Positions 33,343-46,110 of a DNA stretch of 64,000 nt are shown piece after piece; the first letter of the stretch is position 1; every line of letters starts with the position of its first letter. Made by a program: the position numbers and the translations under genes. This stretch comes from Coccinella septempunctata (Eukaryota > Arthropoda > Insecta > Coleoptera > Coccinellidae). The notes beneath the pieces are model-generated. The model did not search any database, had not been told where the DNA came from, and saw only the letters and a list, made by a program, of their open reading frames with translations. The stretch lies in NCBI RefSeq assembly GCF_907165205.1, contig NC_058193.1, forward strand, positions 21,155,521 through 21,219,520, given 5' to 3'.

Positions 33343-34798
33343 TATAATTAAGTATAATTTCAAAGTTCTTTTTTCAGCTCATTGTCAGGCAACAATTTTT
33401 TCTACTTGATTTGTTCCTGACAAATTGGTGCAAAAATTTACGCAGGAGCAAATCGTTTATTTCAATTTTTTAGTTGATTTTGTTCCAGATATTGGGAGTG
33501 GACACCCAAAAAAGTTTCAGGAAAAGCAGCAAATGTTAACAAATTCAGACGAAAAAAACAATAAGTACGAATAAACGAATTGAATTTGTAAGTTGTCATA
33601 AGCCTTAAATTGAATTCACTAATCGACATTTTGTATTATGTTTTCTTACAAACGAGGGGTCGTTATAAGTGGAAGCAAATATCGAAATAATCACACCAGT
33701 CATGTTTACCAGGATTTTCCACACACATTTACTTGCCATCAATATTTCCACAAAATAAACAAGCTTCATTATACGTGAAATGGGGATTGTGGATGATTGA
33801 TAAGCTCGAGCCCAAAGGTCCAATTTTTTGCAGCCTCAAAACAATCCTATTTCAGTCAGAGATCGCGGTAATGGAAATAACTCAATCCTGGTATGAAATA
33901 CCGTTAAATGATATAGCACTTTTGCTTTGACGCCCGAGTACAGATAACAAAACACATAATCATTCGCTTATGTGAGCCCCCTGGGTTTTCAGTAGTTTTT
34001 ATCATCTGAAAATGTGTAATTTGTTGGGTGGCCTTTGTTTTCAGTTCAACCAACGTTTGTGTACCACTATATTGTAGGAACACTGATATATGTGTTTATG
34101 ATTATTCTACCTTTGTGGTATCTACACGAATTAAACTCGTATGTTGGATGTAACTGTAAAGTTTGTTGTAATAGAACTAATGTATTCGACTTCTGAATGA
34201 GGGCATATGTTTTGTGATATATTCATTTTCAATAGAAGTTGTATATTCTCAAGCAAATTTTCCTTGAATAAAGGTCATAAAGGATAGAAAATTGTGAGAC
34301 ATTACCTATACCCCGGCGTATTGAATTCAATTTTTCTTGGACTCTGCACAAACAGCTTATGGAGAATTATCATTGGACAATGGCAAATCTGATCGGGAAA
34401 GCAAAATCATTAAACCCTCCTGCATCTTCAGTTTTTTAACCATAAAACCTTTTTGTACCTCTTCGTTGGAAGAAACTTGACGACTCTTTATACCGTTTTC
34501 ATTTGGAAAAATTGATGCAGGAAGGGCCAGACAAGATCGGTATTTGAAAATTAAGTACCTTCAATCGTTATGTGGCAACATATGATTTGTATACAGAGTG
34601 TCCCAAATACGATGCCAAATAAAATAAGTGGTGGAAAAACAATATTCCATAATTCTGATACTGTTTGTTTGTTTTCGAAAATTTTTTGTCAGTAATTTTC
34701 ACGGCTTATATGCTATTTTTATTTGTAGGCACCATACTCACCATTAAGGAGGTTTTCCAGCCATGTAATGAACTGTAATGCCCAGTTATTGTTCTATT
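33343..34798. other. Spacer with a possible mariner scrap
   Basis: The string CTTCGTTGGAAGAAACTTGACGA (about 34461; split here only by description) resembles the 3' part of the mariner copies in minus orientation over about 40 bp. Otherwise no supported feature. Confidence 0.3.
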
Positions 34799-34805
34799 CT
34801 ATGTA

Positions 34806-36160
34806 CACTGAGAAAAATCTTGAGTTACAATGTGAAATTACCCATATATCATCTGGACAGGTTACAGTTACATAGTTGGTTGATTTTTTTCACTACTTAT
34901 ATATTGATGTATCTACAAGGATGTTGCGAGATTTCAAGAAAAATGTGAAACTATCATGTATGTTTCCAATGAACATGAAATTTCCAGAAAATATGTGTTA
35001 ATACACTGTGATATTACAAGGGTTGTAAAATTCACCTGGAGAATTACAACGGCAATGCAATATTACAATAAAATTGTGAATTTCAACATGAAAAGGTGAT
35101 TTCACAACATTATTGTCATTTAAATTTTTTTTAATCATAATACCTTTGTGAATTATCACATGAAACTGCGATTTTACAACGGTTTTGTGATTAGAGAATT
35201 TTTCTTGGTGACGGTGATGTCCGCTATATATAACCGAATACTTACATAAATATTTTCAGAAGCTCATATTCTATAGTTAAATGCTTCACAATCATGTTAA
35301 TTTTTTTTATATTTTTAAAAAACAATGTTTATCATTTTGGATGACGTTTCATAGGGAAGAAAGTATTTTATGTTGTGGTTGTTGTTTTTATTTAATGTAA
35401 TGTTTCATATTATTTTTTATATCGAAGATTATATTAATTTCATGTTGTGGTTGTTTTTAACATGTTTAATTTCTTTTGAGTTCCATATTGGTAACTAAAT
35501 TTTATATTGTGTTTGTTGTTTATCATTCAATTCAATGTTTCATTTTTTTCATATTGAAGTGTATATTTTAGATTGTGATTCTCCCAAATTTTGTTGAATT
35601 TTTGAAATTCACAATTCAGTTCTGTAAAACTACTTTGATCATTAACAAAATAAAGACAATTAGGTATCCAGTAATTTTCATGGTTATTTCACAAAATAAT
35701 TTTAAAGGGGTGTGAAGTATTTCTACAATGAATTCTGGAATTTTAACAAATACTTGAAATTCACAATTAAGTTCTGTGAATCTGCTTTTGTTGAGGTCTA
35801 TTTGATACCAATTTTACGACGTATTTTCGCCACAACGAGGGGTGATTCCACAATGAATCCTGTAATTTTCCAAATTCTTTTAATTTTACAATTTATTTCT
35901 GTAATAATCCTTTGCGAATTCACAAAATAATTGTATTTTTCCAATAAAATCCAAAAAATTCTATTGTGATTTCACAACGAGTATTCTGGTTTAGTTTGTA
36001 GAAAAATCATTCGAAAAAATTTGGTGTGCAATCAGAACCAACAATTCGTATTTTCTGTGATTTTACAAGATTTTCCTTTCAGGATATTCCTTGTGAAATT
36101 CCATTGATTATCGTTGGTCAAAAATAACCCAAAATTTTCACTGATTTCTTTTCTCTCAGT
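34806..36160. mobile_element. Non-coding element of about 1.35 kb made of repeated TGTGATTTTACAA-type motifs
   Basis: CTATGTA lies on both sides (34799-34805 and 36161-36167), and the next base makes an 8-bp match with one difference. The inner ends are ACTGAGAAAAA and, inverted, ACTGAGAGAAAA. The interior is packed with variants of a short quasi-palindrome combining TGTGA and TTACAA or TTTCACAA (for example near 35008, 35095, 35168, 35839, 35964 and 36058). No frame is supported. A 7-8-bp duplication fits hAT-like or P-like transposases, and the transposase itself must come from elsewhere. Confidence 0.55.
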
Positions 36161-36167
36161 CTATGTA

Positions 36168-38030
36168 TAATGAATACCTATCCAATGGAAATCAAAAAAA
36201 TTTTCGATGGTACAAGAATTTTTGAACCGATTTTTGAATATGGAAAATCTTAGGCCTGAGACAGCTAAAGTGAGAAAAAAATGATATAAAAAGTACCTAA
36301 TTTTAATATGTATTAAATCCAAGGCGTTGCGAAAAACCCTTATGTGTTCTAAAAATCCTCTACACGATTTTTGCCGCACAAAATAAAAAGTATAGTAATT
36401 ATAACCCCCCAGATATTCCTAACTCGTACAGAAACGTTTTCGTTCCATTTTCCTGTCGTAAAATTTCCCGAATTATTCCTCCTAACAGCTTTTCATTGTT
36501 CCAACAAAACAATCGTCAAATTTATGGGTTTTCGCCAATTAAGGGAAACAACTGACTCATTATTCCTGCGGCGACTGAAAAAACCCCTGAAATATTCGAC
36601 CCTAGCCGGGTCGACTGGTCCCTAAAATGAGGGGGGGCTTGCAGGGACCTCACGCCACTTGTGCCAACACTATAAAGAATATTGGGAAGGAAAGCGGGTG
36701 TGTTGGCCAAATATTGACTTTATCAGTTAAAATATTGTTCCTCGGACGTGCGATCCATTTAGAAATTAATATTAATTTCACTTTTTGTATTTTCAGTATC
36801 CGGCCCGTGAAAGTTTCGTTAAGCAAACATTCGAAAAGCGATGTTTTCATATGGGAGGTTTAAAATAGAAAATTCAAATTGAGATGGAGATGGCAGGGAA
36901 GAAGAATATTTAGAACATTGTACCTGATAAACGAGGTCTACCTGCCATTACACTTCACATGCCGACTCTTAGATGATTTTTGATTTCTTTTTATTCAATA
37001 ATGAACCACTAGATTCTGGATAACATATTTTAATCTTTTAATTTTGTCATGTTTATTCCGGAAAATATATTTGAAAAAAAAATTCTCCTTAAATAATGCT
37101 CACCATGCTGGCCCGGGAGAATACATTCTAGCCGATATAGCCTCGATTCAAGAATCCTCGGCAACTCAAAAACATGAGTTCGTGATATTTGTTTAAATTT
37201 GAAGATGAAGATATTGCCAGTTGAAAAGAAGTCATGGTGTAACGAATGATCTTTGGAAAAAGGAAAGTAGGCTTCGTCGATGTTCAAAAATCAATTTGAA
37301 GACAATGGAATTTTCAATCATTGGCCAACTTCTTTTTGGAAGATATTGAGTCATATTGAGATATTGGTTTTAAATTCTTTAAGTTTATTATCATCTACAA
37401 AAAGATATAATTCAATTGCCTAGCAAAGAGAAAGCCTATATACATGCATTAAGAAGAAGATGCTCATTAAAATATGGATTTTCACTCACTATTCTTTCTG
37501 TTATTGAAATCTTTCAGTTTTAGAGAAATTAGTTAATTCATACATAAAAATTATACCTTATGTCCTCACCAAACCTGAAGAATGATAATATAATTTTGTT
37601 AGCCTCACTTATGCTCGTTATATCAAAGGGTAAATCTTTGATATTAGGCCAACTGTCATTCTGAGAAAACAGTCACTTTTTCAATGAGATTCTTGTATGT
37701 TTGTTTTCGCAGATAACTCAGCTTATTAAGACAACCTTATTTCAAATTTTTCGTTGATAATTCTGAAAGTTTACATTTTGGGTTTATACCGGGCGTTCGA
37801 TAGTGAACGAAACGTCATACCACTATAGAATAGACCAAATACTATCGAATGACACCAACATAAGTTCAGCGAAAATATGCCGTTTCCAAAATAATTAGAA
37901 TTTTATGAAAATACCTACAATTGCTGATTTTCGAACTATTTTTTTCAATCACAGGGCTAGTTTGTGATTGAGGATAGCGAATTTGCTCATATTAATCGTA
38001 GAATATGTTATTTACACCCTTAGTTAATCG
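36168..38030. other. Spacer of about 1.9 kb, no supported gene
   Basis: A slightly CpG-richer patch around 36480-36700 has short overlapping frames on both strands without motifs. Nothing else was identified. Confidence 0.4.
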
Positions 38031-38995
38031 AAACCCAAACAACACACACACATCTTTAAAACATTTTATAGACCATAGCTCATAGACTTTTAGATGATCT
38101 ATAAAACATCAGAAAGTATCGAACCTTTAACCTAGATTCGACGGAAAAATGTCCGCGAGATTTACGTTGAAAAGTATCACTTCTTTAGACGTCTATTCGA
38201 CGTAATTCTAATTATCTCTATAACAAGTACGATTTCTAATATTCTCGAGATTATCCTGATTTGGTATTTTGTTTGATATATAATAGACGTTTGAGGATGT
38301 ACTTTATTAAAATCATTCGATATCGTCTATATATCATTAGATTTTTGACATTTTTCTTCGATCAACAATCTGATAATATATAGATGATCTGAAAAACATG
38401 GCAATCAGGATATCTAAATCATGTAGCACCAAAGATCTTCTTTAGACTTTGGAGCATTGTCTTTATCGTTGAAGAAATCGGATGTCTATTAGAGGAAAGA
38501 TTATTCATTGAAAAAGATGGTGTTAGTATTCACCTATTTTAGATGATCAAAGATGAACGTTTGTTAAATATTTCTAGAATGACCTTGTATTGTATATACA
38601 GTTTTTGTCCTCTAATTGTTGTCAACTTCGGAATTATATTAGGATAATTTAAAAAACGTGATATTTATGACCTCTTAACTAGACATATTTATTTCACAAG
38701 ATATGTTTCGAAGAAGGGTCCATGTGAAAGAAAATGGACGTTCCGTAGATTCAAGATCCACATCTTCGAATCATATCCATAAAATCTGACCACTTGAAAA
38801 TCTACAGATTAGTGATGGGCGAGTTCATATTTATACGGAATGGTTGACAGTTCATATGGGAGTTGGAAGAGAAAAAACAGGTTCTGATGAATAAATATAT
38901 TTATAATAAAAAAAACAAGAATAAATATAAATCAAAAACATTACACAAATTCATAAAATTGGAAAAAACATAATATAAATAGATAAGATTATTGT

Positions 38996-39126
38996 CTATT
39001 TGTTTTTATTCCTCTCATATTCGTACCGTTGATTGGCTAGTCGTAACCAGTCTTGAATGGCCCGTTTTATGATAGCATCATTCAAGTCTGCTGGCGTTTC
39101 ACTTTCGAAGAGAACATATACAGCCT
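38996..39126 (-). CDS. Terminal coding exon inside the 4.0-kb element, protein unrecognised
   Basis: On the minus strand an acceptor (TTTATGTTGCTTCCAG) is followed by about 42 codons, reading AVYVLFESETPADLNDAI, then IKRAIQDWLRLANQRYEYER, and a TAG stop at 38996-38998. It has a balanced amino-acid mix with an amphipathic helix-like pattern, and base composition is clearly different from the surrounding AT-rich repeats. It looks like the C-terminus of a spliced protein. The preceding exon was not found: a candidate donor (AACAAG then GTGAATG, near 40588) lies beyond the tandem array, but the sequence before it has no evident start codon. It may be the end of the element's own gene or of a captured host gene. 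Confidence 0.45.
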
Positions 39127-39320
39127 CTGGAAGCAACATAAATTACAAATGGCTTAATGTTTTTTGATTGAATATCAATTACAAGTTGAGAAAATATGCA
39201 AAAAAATATTCTTTTGAAGTAAAGAAAGCGATGAACCAAAACCTGGAGATACAAATTATAAATCAATAGGATTCAATTTCCGTACTCTTTAGATACCCTG
39301 AGTATTTTTTAGAAATAAAA

Positions 39321-40240
39321 AATTCACTTCTGAATCGATGTCTGAAGATGTCTATCAATAGACTTTTTCAGATAACCCTCTTCACCAAGTAAATTCTACA
39401 TAGAAATAGAAAACGCTGCGGTAATGAACTCCTATGGATTAATTGATACAGAATTTTCAATTCGAACATCGAAATACGAAAAAACATTCGAATTCTTAAA
39501 TGATCTGAAAAACATCTAAACATTTCCTCGAAGATTTCAATCTCCGTATATTCAATTATTCGTCAAATTTCAGATTGAATCCTGTTTTGTAAGTAACTAC
39601 TTATAATAATAAGGGTTAAATTTTTCAGCAAGTGTTGAGTGAAGTGATTCAAAATTCACTTCTGAATCGATGTCTGAAGATGTCTATCAATAGACTTTTT
39701 CAGATAACCCTCTTCACCAAGTAAATTCTACATAGAAATAGAAAACGCTGCGGTAATGAACTCCTATGGATTAATTGATACAAAATTTTCAATTCGAATA
39801 TCGAAATACGAAAAAACATCCGAATTCTTAAATGATCTAAAAAACATCTAAACATTTCCTCGAAGATTTCAAACTACGTATATTCAATTATTCGTCAAAT
39901 TTCAGATTGAATCCTGTTTTGTTAGTACTTATAATAAGGGTTACATTATTCAGCAAGAGTTTCCTGAGTGAAGTGATTCAAAATTCACTTCTGAATCGAT
40001 GTCTAGAAGATGTCTATTAATAGACTTTTTCAGATAACCGTCTTCACCAAGTAAATTTTACATAGAAATAGAAAACGCTGCTGTATAATGAACTCCTATG
40101 GATTAATTGATACAAAATTTTCAATTCGAACATCGAAATACGAAAAAATATTCGAATTCCTAAATGATCTAAAAAAATCTAAACATTTCCTCGAAGATTT
40201 CCAACTCTGTATATTCGATTATTCGTCAAATTTCTGATTG
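39321..40240. repeat. Tandem array, about 2.8 units of about 330 bp
   Basis: Units start at about 39321, 39653 and 39982 with AATTCACTTCTGAATCGATG. The first two are almost identical, and the third diverges slightly and stops near 40240. Each contains GTCTATCAATAGAC (or GTCTATTAATAGAC), a short palindrome built of the same GTCTA/TAGAC words seen elsewhere in the element. Confidence 0.9.
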
Positions 40241-42057
40241 ATATTCCTCAGAGGACCGCATTTTAGATATAATATATACCATTAATAGTACCTATCTAAC
40301 AAAATAGTATTGACTTGTCAATGGTTATCTAAAGAATATCATTTAATAGACTTTATTAGACGATTGATCTATGAAAGATATTTCTATTTTAAATCTACCT
40401 ATATTTCAATTTATTGTAGCCAAAAATTCAGGTAAGTATTTGAAAACGATAACTGGATATTATTTTCAACAGAGAGCACAAATCCAAACTAATACCATAT
40501 CGAAGTAAATAGTATTTTCCTATGTTCAAGCAATTTGATTAATGTGTGAAGGGATTACCAACTACCCTAAGTAGAAATTGCATTCACCTTGTTCAATTAT
40601 TACAGCACAAATCACTAATCAAAAAACGAACACAATCACTAGCCGATTTGACCTTCTTTCAAAGAAGGGTTGTATACTAACAGAAATGTTGAATGTTCAA
40701 GTTCAAATGGCTATGCACTATGAACTTTAACTCTATTGGCCCATGGCCGGTTCGCGGCTTCTTGCGAATTGCGATAAGACTTCGCCACCAAGCGATCCAA
40801 CCCGATCGTAGTTCGTGTCTAGTCTTTCTCATCGCATATCTCTCGATCCTTCAACCAAACACCTATTTTCTGCAAACTCAGAAAAATATCCTTTTTCCTC
40901 AAGACTCTCAAGAGTATCTTGGGTTAATCAATAATTTCGTTCGAAATTCATATTTAACATATTGAATTTAGGAGTCAATCATTCTTCACAATTATTGTTT
41001 TTGAAATAGGTACCAATATTCATACACGATTTTCGATTTATATTAAAAAAATTGTCCAATCAGTTTTATCATATGAAAATTTTCACGAATTTCAATATCC
41101 TGATACTAAGTCTCCTAGAAAAACATCCCCATCAGTAAGAATACGAATACTCACATGTGCTTTTTAACATTGATACTTAGATGATAAAACACAATATGAA
41201 TTTGAAAAATACACTAGGAAGATGTTGATTAGTCCAAAATTTTTTGACTATCGTAGAAATATGGTTTATGAATAATTAATTTCGGAAGTCACTTCAATAG
41301 ATGACATTGACTTCTTATTATTATTTGGAACACTTGGAATCGTGAAGTTTGAAGACGATCTAGCAATGACAAATCTAGAAGAAATTTATTTGTTCACTGT
41401 TTTTCGACCATTTTACTTAGATGTTTTATATATGCAATCTAGGCGTCTAAACAAAGTCAGATATTGATGTGTCATATCGATATAGTATATGATATCTATT
41501 TCCCGTCTGAAAATTAATTTCATCATGATTATAAAATTAAGATATCCAATTAACGTTTTTTCAATATATGATCTTCTTTAAAGATATTAATCGACATATT
41601 TGGTACAATTTGAATTCTAATGTTCATAGATGATACAAATTGATATATCTGAAAGATATTCATCTGGTCACTGGTTTTCGACCATTTTAGTTAGATGTTC
41701 TCCATATGTAATCTAGATGTCTTAATAAAGTCAGATATTGATGTCTAATATTGGTATGGTATATCATATCTATTAGTTGTCTGCCCAGTGATTCTTTCGC
41801 GATTGATACAATTAGATATAAGATAAACGTTTTTCAGATGTATATTTGGAAACTAATCTATTTTCAGATATCTTACGGACATAAGAATTTTGACCGGCAT
41901 AAGACTAGACATCTAAAAGATATTTCAAAAACATCATTCATAGAAAACGTCTTATTTAGATAATCTAATTTTGATCATAATTCAGAGCAAGATCATTTTA
42001 GATCCCTTTTGACATAAATGAGATGTCATTTAGACGGAAGTGTGTTGTTTGGGAAAC

Positions 42058-43281
42058 CTCAGTATATGTTAATTAAAAAAAAAAAAAAATTCTACATAAT
42101 TTTTATATGAATAACTCCCCTCTTTAGGGGTGAAAATACAATACCCTATATCCAATATTTTTGGATATAGAGTATCGAAGCAGTGTTTGCCGAGATCATT
42201 ACTTGGATAGATGGCCGCCCTGATTCACGTTAGTTTTTCCTTAGTTTTTTATAATATTGGTATTCATCTCAGTTGTAAGACTAGATAGACGCAGAAACTA
42301 TTTGTAATGAATGAACATTGCTGTAAGGTTTTCATTGGAGACTCCAGCTTTCCTTTTATTCTCAAACCCGCTCAGTATCCGATTCAAACTAATAACGTAG
42401 GCACGTATCCAAATGATTTCTATATTCATCCTCACTTCATGATAAATTCAATCGTGATTTTGAACGGAAAGAAAGAAAAAATGATTAATCGTGGAAACAA
42501 CTAATTATAAAAGTTGCAAAATTTACTTAGATTGACGATTAGACAGACGAGAAACATCGATTTGTATCCAGTTCAAGGCAATATCTTTCGATCAGTGTCA
42601 ATTCCAATATGGGATTAATTTCCACCACAAAATATCTTGATTCGAATAAATACCCACAAATGGGTTAATACAATAATTTCGTAATGATAGGAAAATCACT
42701 CCATATGAACTATAAACCATTTTTCCAATTTGCCTATTGCAAAAACTCCTATCATCATTACCGATTATTGACAATCGTAATCATAAGAGAGCAATCATTT
42801 ATAAGGATTAAATTTGATCTGCCCATTAGAAAGATGTAAAATACAATCGACTCGCGCCAAATAAACAACCGTCTCATTTACAATTCTAGTTGGCAGATAA
42901 AATGTCCTGTCTATTAAGGTGCTTGTAGTAAATACTTACCTACCTGCAGAAAATCGACCTTGACTGGAGCAGAACAAAAAGAAAAACTAGAAACCATAAA
43001 ATTCTGAAATTCTAAACAATCTATGATTCACCGGTACACGAATCTTGACGCAATTCAGCAATTAAAATCAAGGCTGTGAATTTTCGATGACCGCAATTTT
43101 TTCCTGACCATAATTTCATGGTGCGGCAATAGGAATCGTTAGATCCTTGATTACCAATGGGACAGCGAGATTTATTTCTTCGGCTTTGGGAAAAATGGCG
43201 GTCGAATTCTAGGAATGGATTCGGTTTCATTATACTCCGAAACTATCAAATAAGATATCAAATAGCACACTCTATATGCTA
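42058..43281. other. Spacer, no supported gene
   Basis: A poly(A) run at about 42074-42089 and a small hairpin around 42140-42175 (CCTATATCCAATA with ATTTTTGGATATAGAG) are the only structures noted. Confidence 0.4.
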
Positions 43282-43620
43282 TACAGGGTGAGTCTTTGAA
43301 TCGTACAAATATTTCAACAGTAGATTCTTGAGGCCATGAGAAAAAATTTTTTCCTTTACTATTTTTTCCGAATCGGTTCGGTTTAGAAGATACAGGCTGT
43401 TGAAAAACCATAAAAAAAAATTATTTTTCGTTTTATCTCACAAATGGTTCTGTCGAATGAAATGAATCTCGGAATATAGTTTTTCATTTATTTAATGAAT
43501 CTTTTTCGAACACAAAAAATCACCCGAGTTTTCCAGTTTTCTCATTATGACCATCACGTTCCATAAAAATACCAAAAATTCAAAGAACCAAACTCTTGAA
43601 ACTAAGTTTGATGCATATCT
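43282..43620. mobile_element. TIR element family A, copy 3, right half missing
   Basis: Begins TACAGGGTGAGTCTTTGAAT and follows copy 1 through AATGAAATGAATCTCGG and TTTTCTCATTATGACCATCA. The resemblance stops near 43620 (after GAAACTAAGTTTGATGC). No inverted right end is present. Confidence 0.7.
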
Positions 43621-43891
43621 TCGATAGGTATTCATTTATCATTTGCAAAAAAATGCTCGAAAGTTTAATTTTCAATAAACATTACGAAACTTTTCATGTA
43701 CCTACAACCTACAATAGAAAAAATTGTCATTCACCCTCTACGAGTGTTGGAGGGTAGTTTTTTAATGGTAAACCTGATTTTTGTGCCAGGCATTTTGTAA
43801 CTGAGGATCATTTGATCATTCATGGCCCTTTCATTAGCCTCTGTAATATACCTTATGGAGATGAATCTGTAGGAACTCTCCTACATAAACA

Positions 43892-45062
43892 CACCATAAA
43901 AGTGACACTGTGGTTCTTAGCTTAAGAACATTCTATTAGGTGATGCCATAATGAGGAGAAAACACATGTACGATATTTTTCTTATTTCAAATAGCCCACG
44001 TGATGAGAGAGCATCTTACGAAGCATTACTTATTTTATTATTCTTCTGGCTAAAGAAAAGTGGGAATAACTTAAGATGTTTAATGCTCGATTCGAAATTT
44101 TTCCAGAAAAAGAAAAAATCTGGTGAACAATTAGTCCATATACTGTAATTGTTTGAATTCTCAATTATTGTCGATTTCACCATCGAGAGAATGATCCATT
44201 CATCTAGCTAGGAGGTAATGGAAAGATCTTACAGGTTAAAGTGTAACGCATTACAGATAGGAAGTAAAATGTTTTCAGTTAATTTAGTTCAATATGACAT
44301 ACACTTTATGGTTAGATTTCATGAGATCTTTAGGTACACTTCAGCTACAGTAACTGTGTCACCTGCTACTATGTTTTCATCAGAAGGCACATAAAGCTTC
44401 AGGAAAGTTATCATTGTAGGCTATACATATATTCAGTTATAAGCAACATACAGAATTCATATCTTCGGTATTTACTTTTTCGTAGGAAAACGCTCGACCA
44501 GGTAAACTTTTATTTGAATTTAATCATCTCTTTATGTATAATTGATGTGTTTGACATGCACTTTATACGAGGGGTAGGAGGGTAGTTGTGTCCTTTTTAA
44601 CGGGAACACCCACTCTGATAATACTTGAAAGCATCATTCACCCCTAAAGTGTATGTCATATTGAACTCAAAATACCTGAAAAAATTTTACTTCCTATCTG
44701 TAATGCATTACACTTTAACCTGTAAGATCTTTTCATTACCTCCTAGATGAATGGATCCTTCTCTCGATGGTGAAATCGACAATAATTGAGAATTCAAACA
44801 ATAACAGTACCTATATAGACTAATTGTTAACCAGATTTTTTCTTCTTCTGGAAAATTTCGAATCGAGCATTAAACATCTTAAGTTTTTCCCACTTCTCTT
44901 AAGCCAGAAGAATAATAAAATAAGTATAATGCTTCGTAAGATGCTCTCTCATCACGTGGGCTATTTGAAATAAGAAAAATATCGTACTTGTGTTTTCTCC
45001 TCATTATGGCATCACTAATAGAATGTTGTAAAGCTAAGCACCAAAGTGTCACTTTTATGGTG
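43892..45062. repeat. Palindrome of 1.17 kb: 420-bp arms around a 330-bp centre
   Basis: The left arm starts CACCATAAAAGTGACACT at 43892 and runs to about 44311. Its inverted copy runs from about 44644 to 45062. By eye the arms are around 90% alike, with blocks such as GGCTATTTGAAATAAG, CATCACGTGGGC and GATTTCACCATCGAGAGA visible on both. The centre (44312-44643) is unrelated. The ends mirror each other, so the whole may be one foldback element. No target duplication was found. Partial degenerate direct copies of arm sequence follow at about 45075-45230, 45598-45690 and 46115-46290. Confidence 0.8.
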
Positions 45063-45669
45063 ATCTTACCCTATTTTAAATAGCCAACATGAGAAGAACT
45101 TATTTGATTATTATTATTTTTCTACGTGAAGATTGACAATAACATTTCACCTCGAATTTTTTGATGCTTTTTTGCTCTCTCATCTTCCTTCAGCTATTGC
45201 TGAAAAAATAAGTCGACCATCAAAAATCCAATCCGCAAGTAGAGATTTTCAAAATGTCAACTTTGTTGTCTGATAGCTGTTTATGATATTGTTTTTCACA
45301 TTGTAAATTCATGTGTCTTGAAAATGTCGCTATGGCATGTGCGGAAAAATACCAACCTGAAGCTAACTAACTAAGCTGTTGAAAACATCCATTTTTTCGT
45401 TTTCCATCGAAAAAAATTAATTTATTGAAGACAAAAAATGATAAAGCCTCTGGGGAGGCTATAGGCTACCTCTAATTTGAAGAAATGTGAGTTTACTACT
45501 ATACTTCAGATACCTTACGGATCAGAAGTTCTACTTCAATTCTTTAAATAAGGAATTAAAAGTTGCTTTTTAATCCGTGACGTACATTTTGAAGTTTTTT
45601 TCTGGCTGCCGAAAAGTGAGCAAGACTTAAGATATTTAATAGCGCTGCTTATATTATTGTTATTATTTT

Positions 45670-46110
45670 TCGTCCGCGTGAGGCGAAAAACATTGAGAGG
45701 GACAGCTCTCAGTAGTGTGAAACTCCCAAGCTCTTGTTTGGATTCTCACGAAAAAACCTCTCACACATTATTAAAGTACTGCCTTTACAGCGTCCCAAGT
45801 ACAAGCGGCCTTTACAGTTCATGCGTGAACTGATGATGACTTGAAGTGACCCGAGCAACGCTGCTTTCTCCATTCTGCACGCTGATACTTCTGCCAGAGT
45901 TCTGCAGGCCGTACAAAGTTAGATCTCATTTCTCCTGAAAATGCTCTGATCAGAACCACCATCCAGACTTTATGCCCTGGGTAAAGTGTACTCAGTTCTA
46001 TCTTTAAATCTTTGTATATTTCCCCTTGCTCAATTTCTTTAGTTCTTCAATCACCACATCTTTTTCTGCACGAGGACAAACAAATCTTTGAGTTATCTGT
46101 CTAGATCATA
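45670..46110 (-). pseudogene. Decayed LINE-like coding scrap
   Basis: Minus-strand sequence gives short readable pieces in shifting frames: EELKKLSKGKY, then YKDLKIELSTLYPGHKVW and MVVLIRAFSGEMRSNFVRPA. The pattern KY-DL-IE followed by a valine-rich strand resembles the region after the catalytic core in some insect LINE polymerases. The scrap is too decayed to assign with confidence. Confidence 0.25.

Larger units (their letters stand above)
38036..42052. mobile_element. 4.0-kb TIR element with a 5-bp TSD (GAAAC), a tandem array and a coding terminal exon
   Basis: The left tip CCAAACAACACAC (38036) and the inverted right tip (GTGTGTTGTTTGG, ending 42052) match perfectly over 13 bp. GAAAC lies directly outside both (38031-38035 and 42053-42057). 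The subterminal regions share short dispersed words such as AGATGATCT, AGATGTCTA and TAGACATC in both orientations. Inside are a 330-bp tandem array (39321-40240), a short minus-strand coding exon (38996-39126) and a CpG-rich patch (about 40735-40850) that could be its promoter. There is no recognisable transposase. The tips do not match superfamilies I know. Confidence 0.6.

Noticed and set aside
40693..40965. 90-codon frame in the 4.0-kb element as its transposase
   Set aside because: No catalytic or DNA-binding motif; it overlaps the CpG-rich patch that reads better as a promoter.
38100..42000. CRISPR-like reading of the short repeated words in the 4.0-kb element
   Set aside because: Spacing is irregular, the words occur in both orientations, and the context is eukaryotic transposon sequence.
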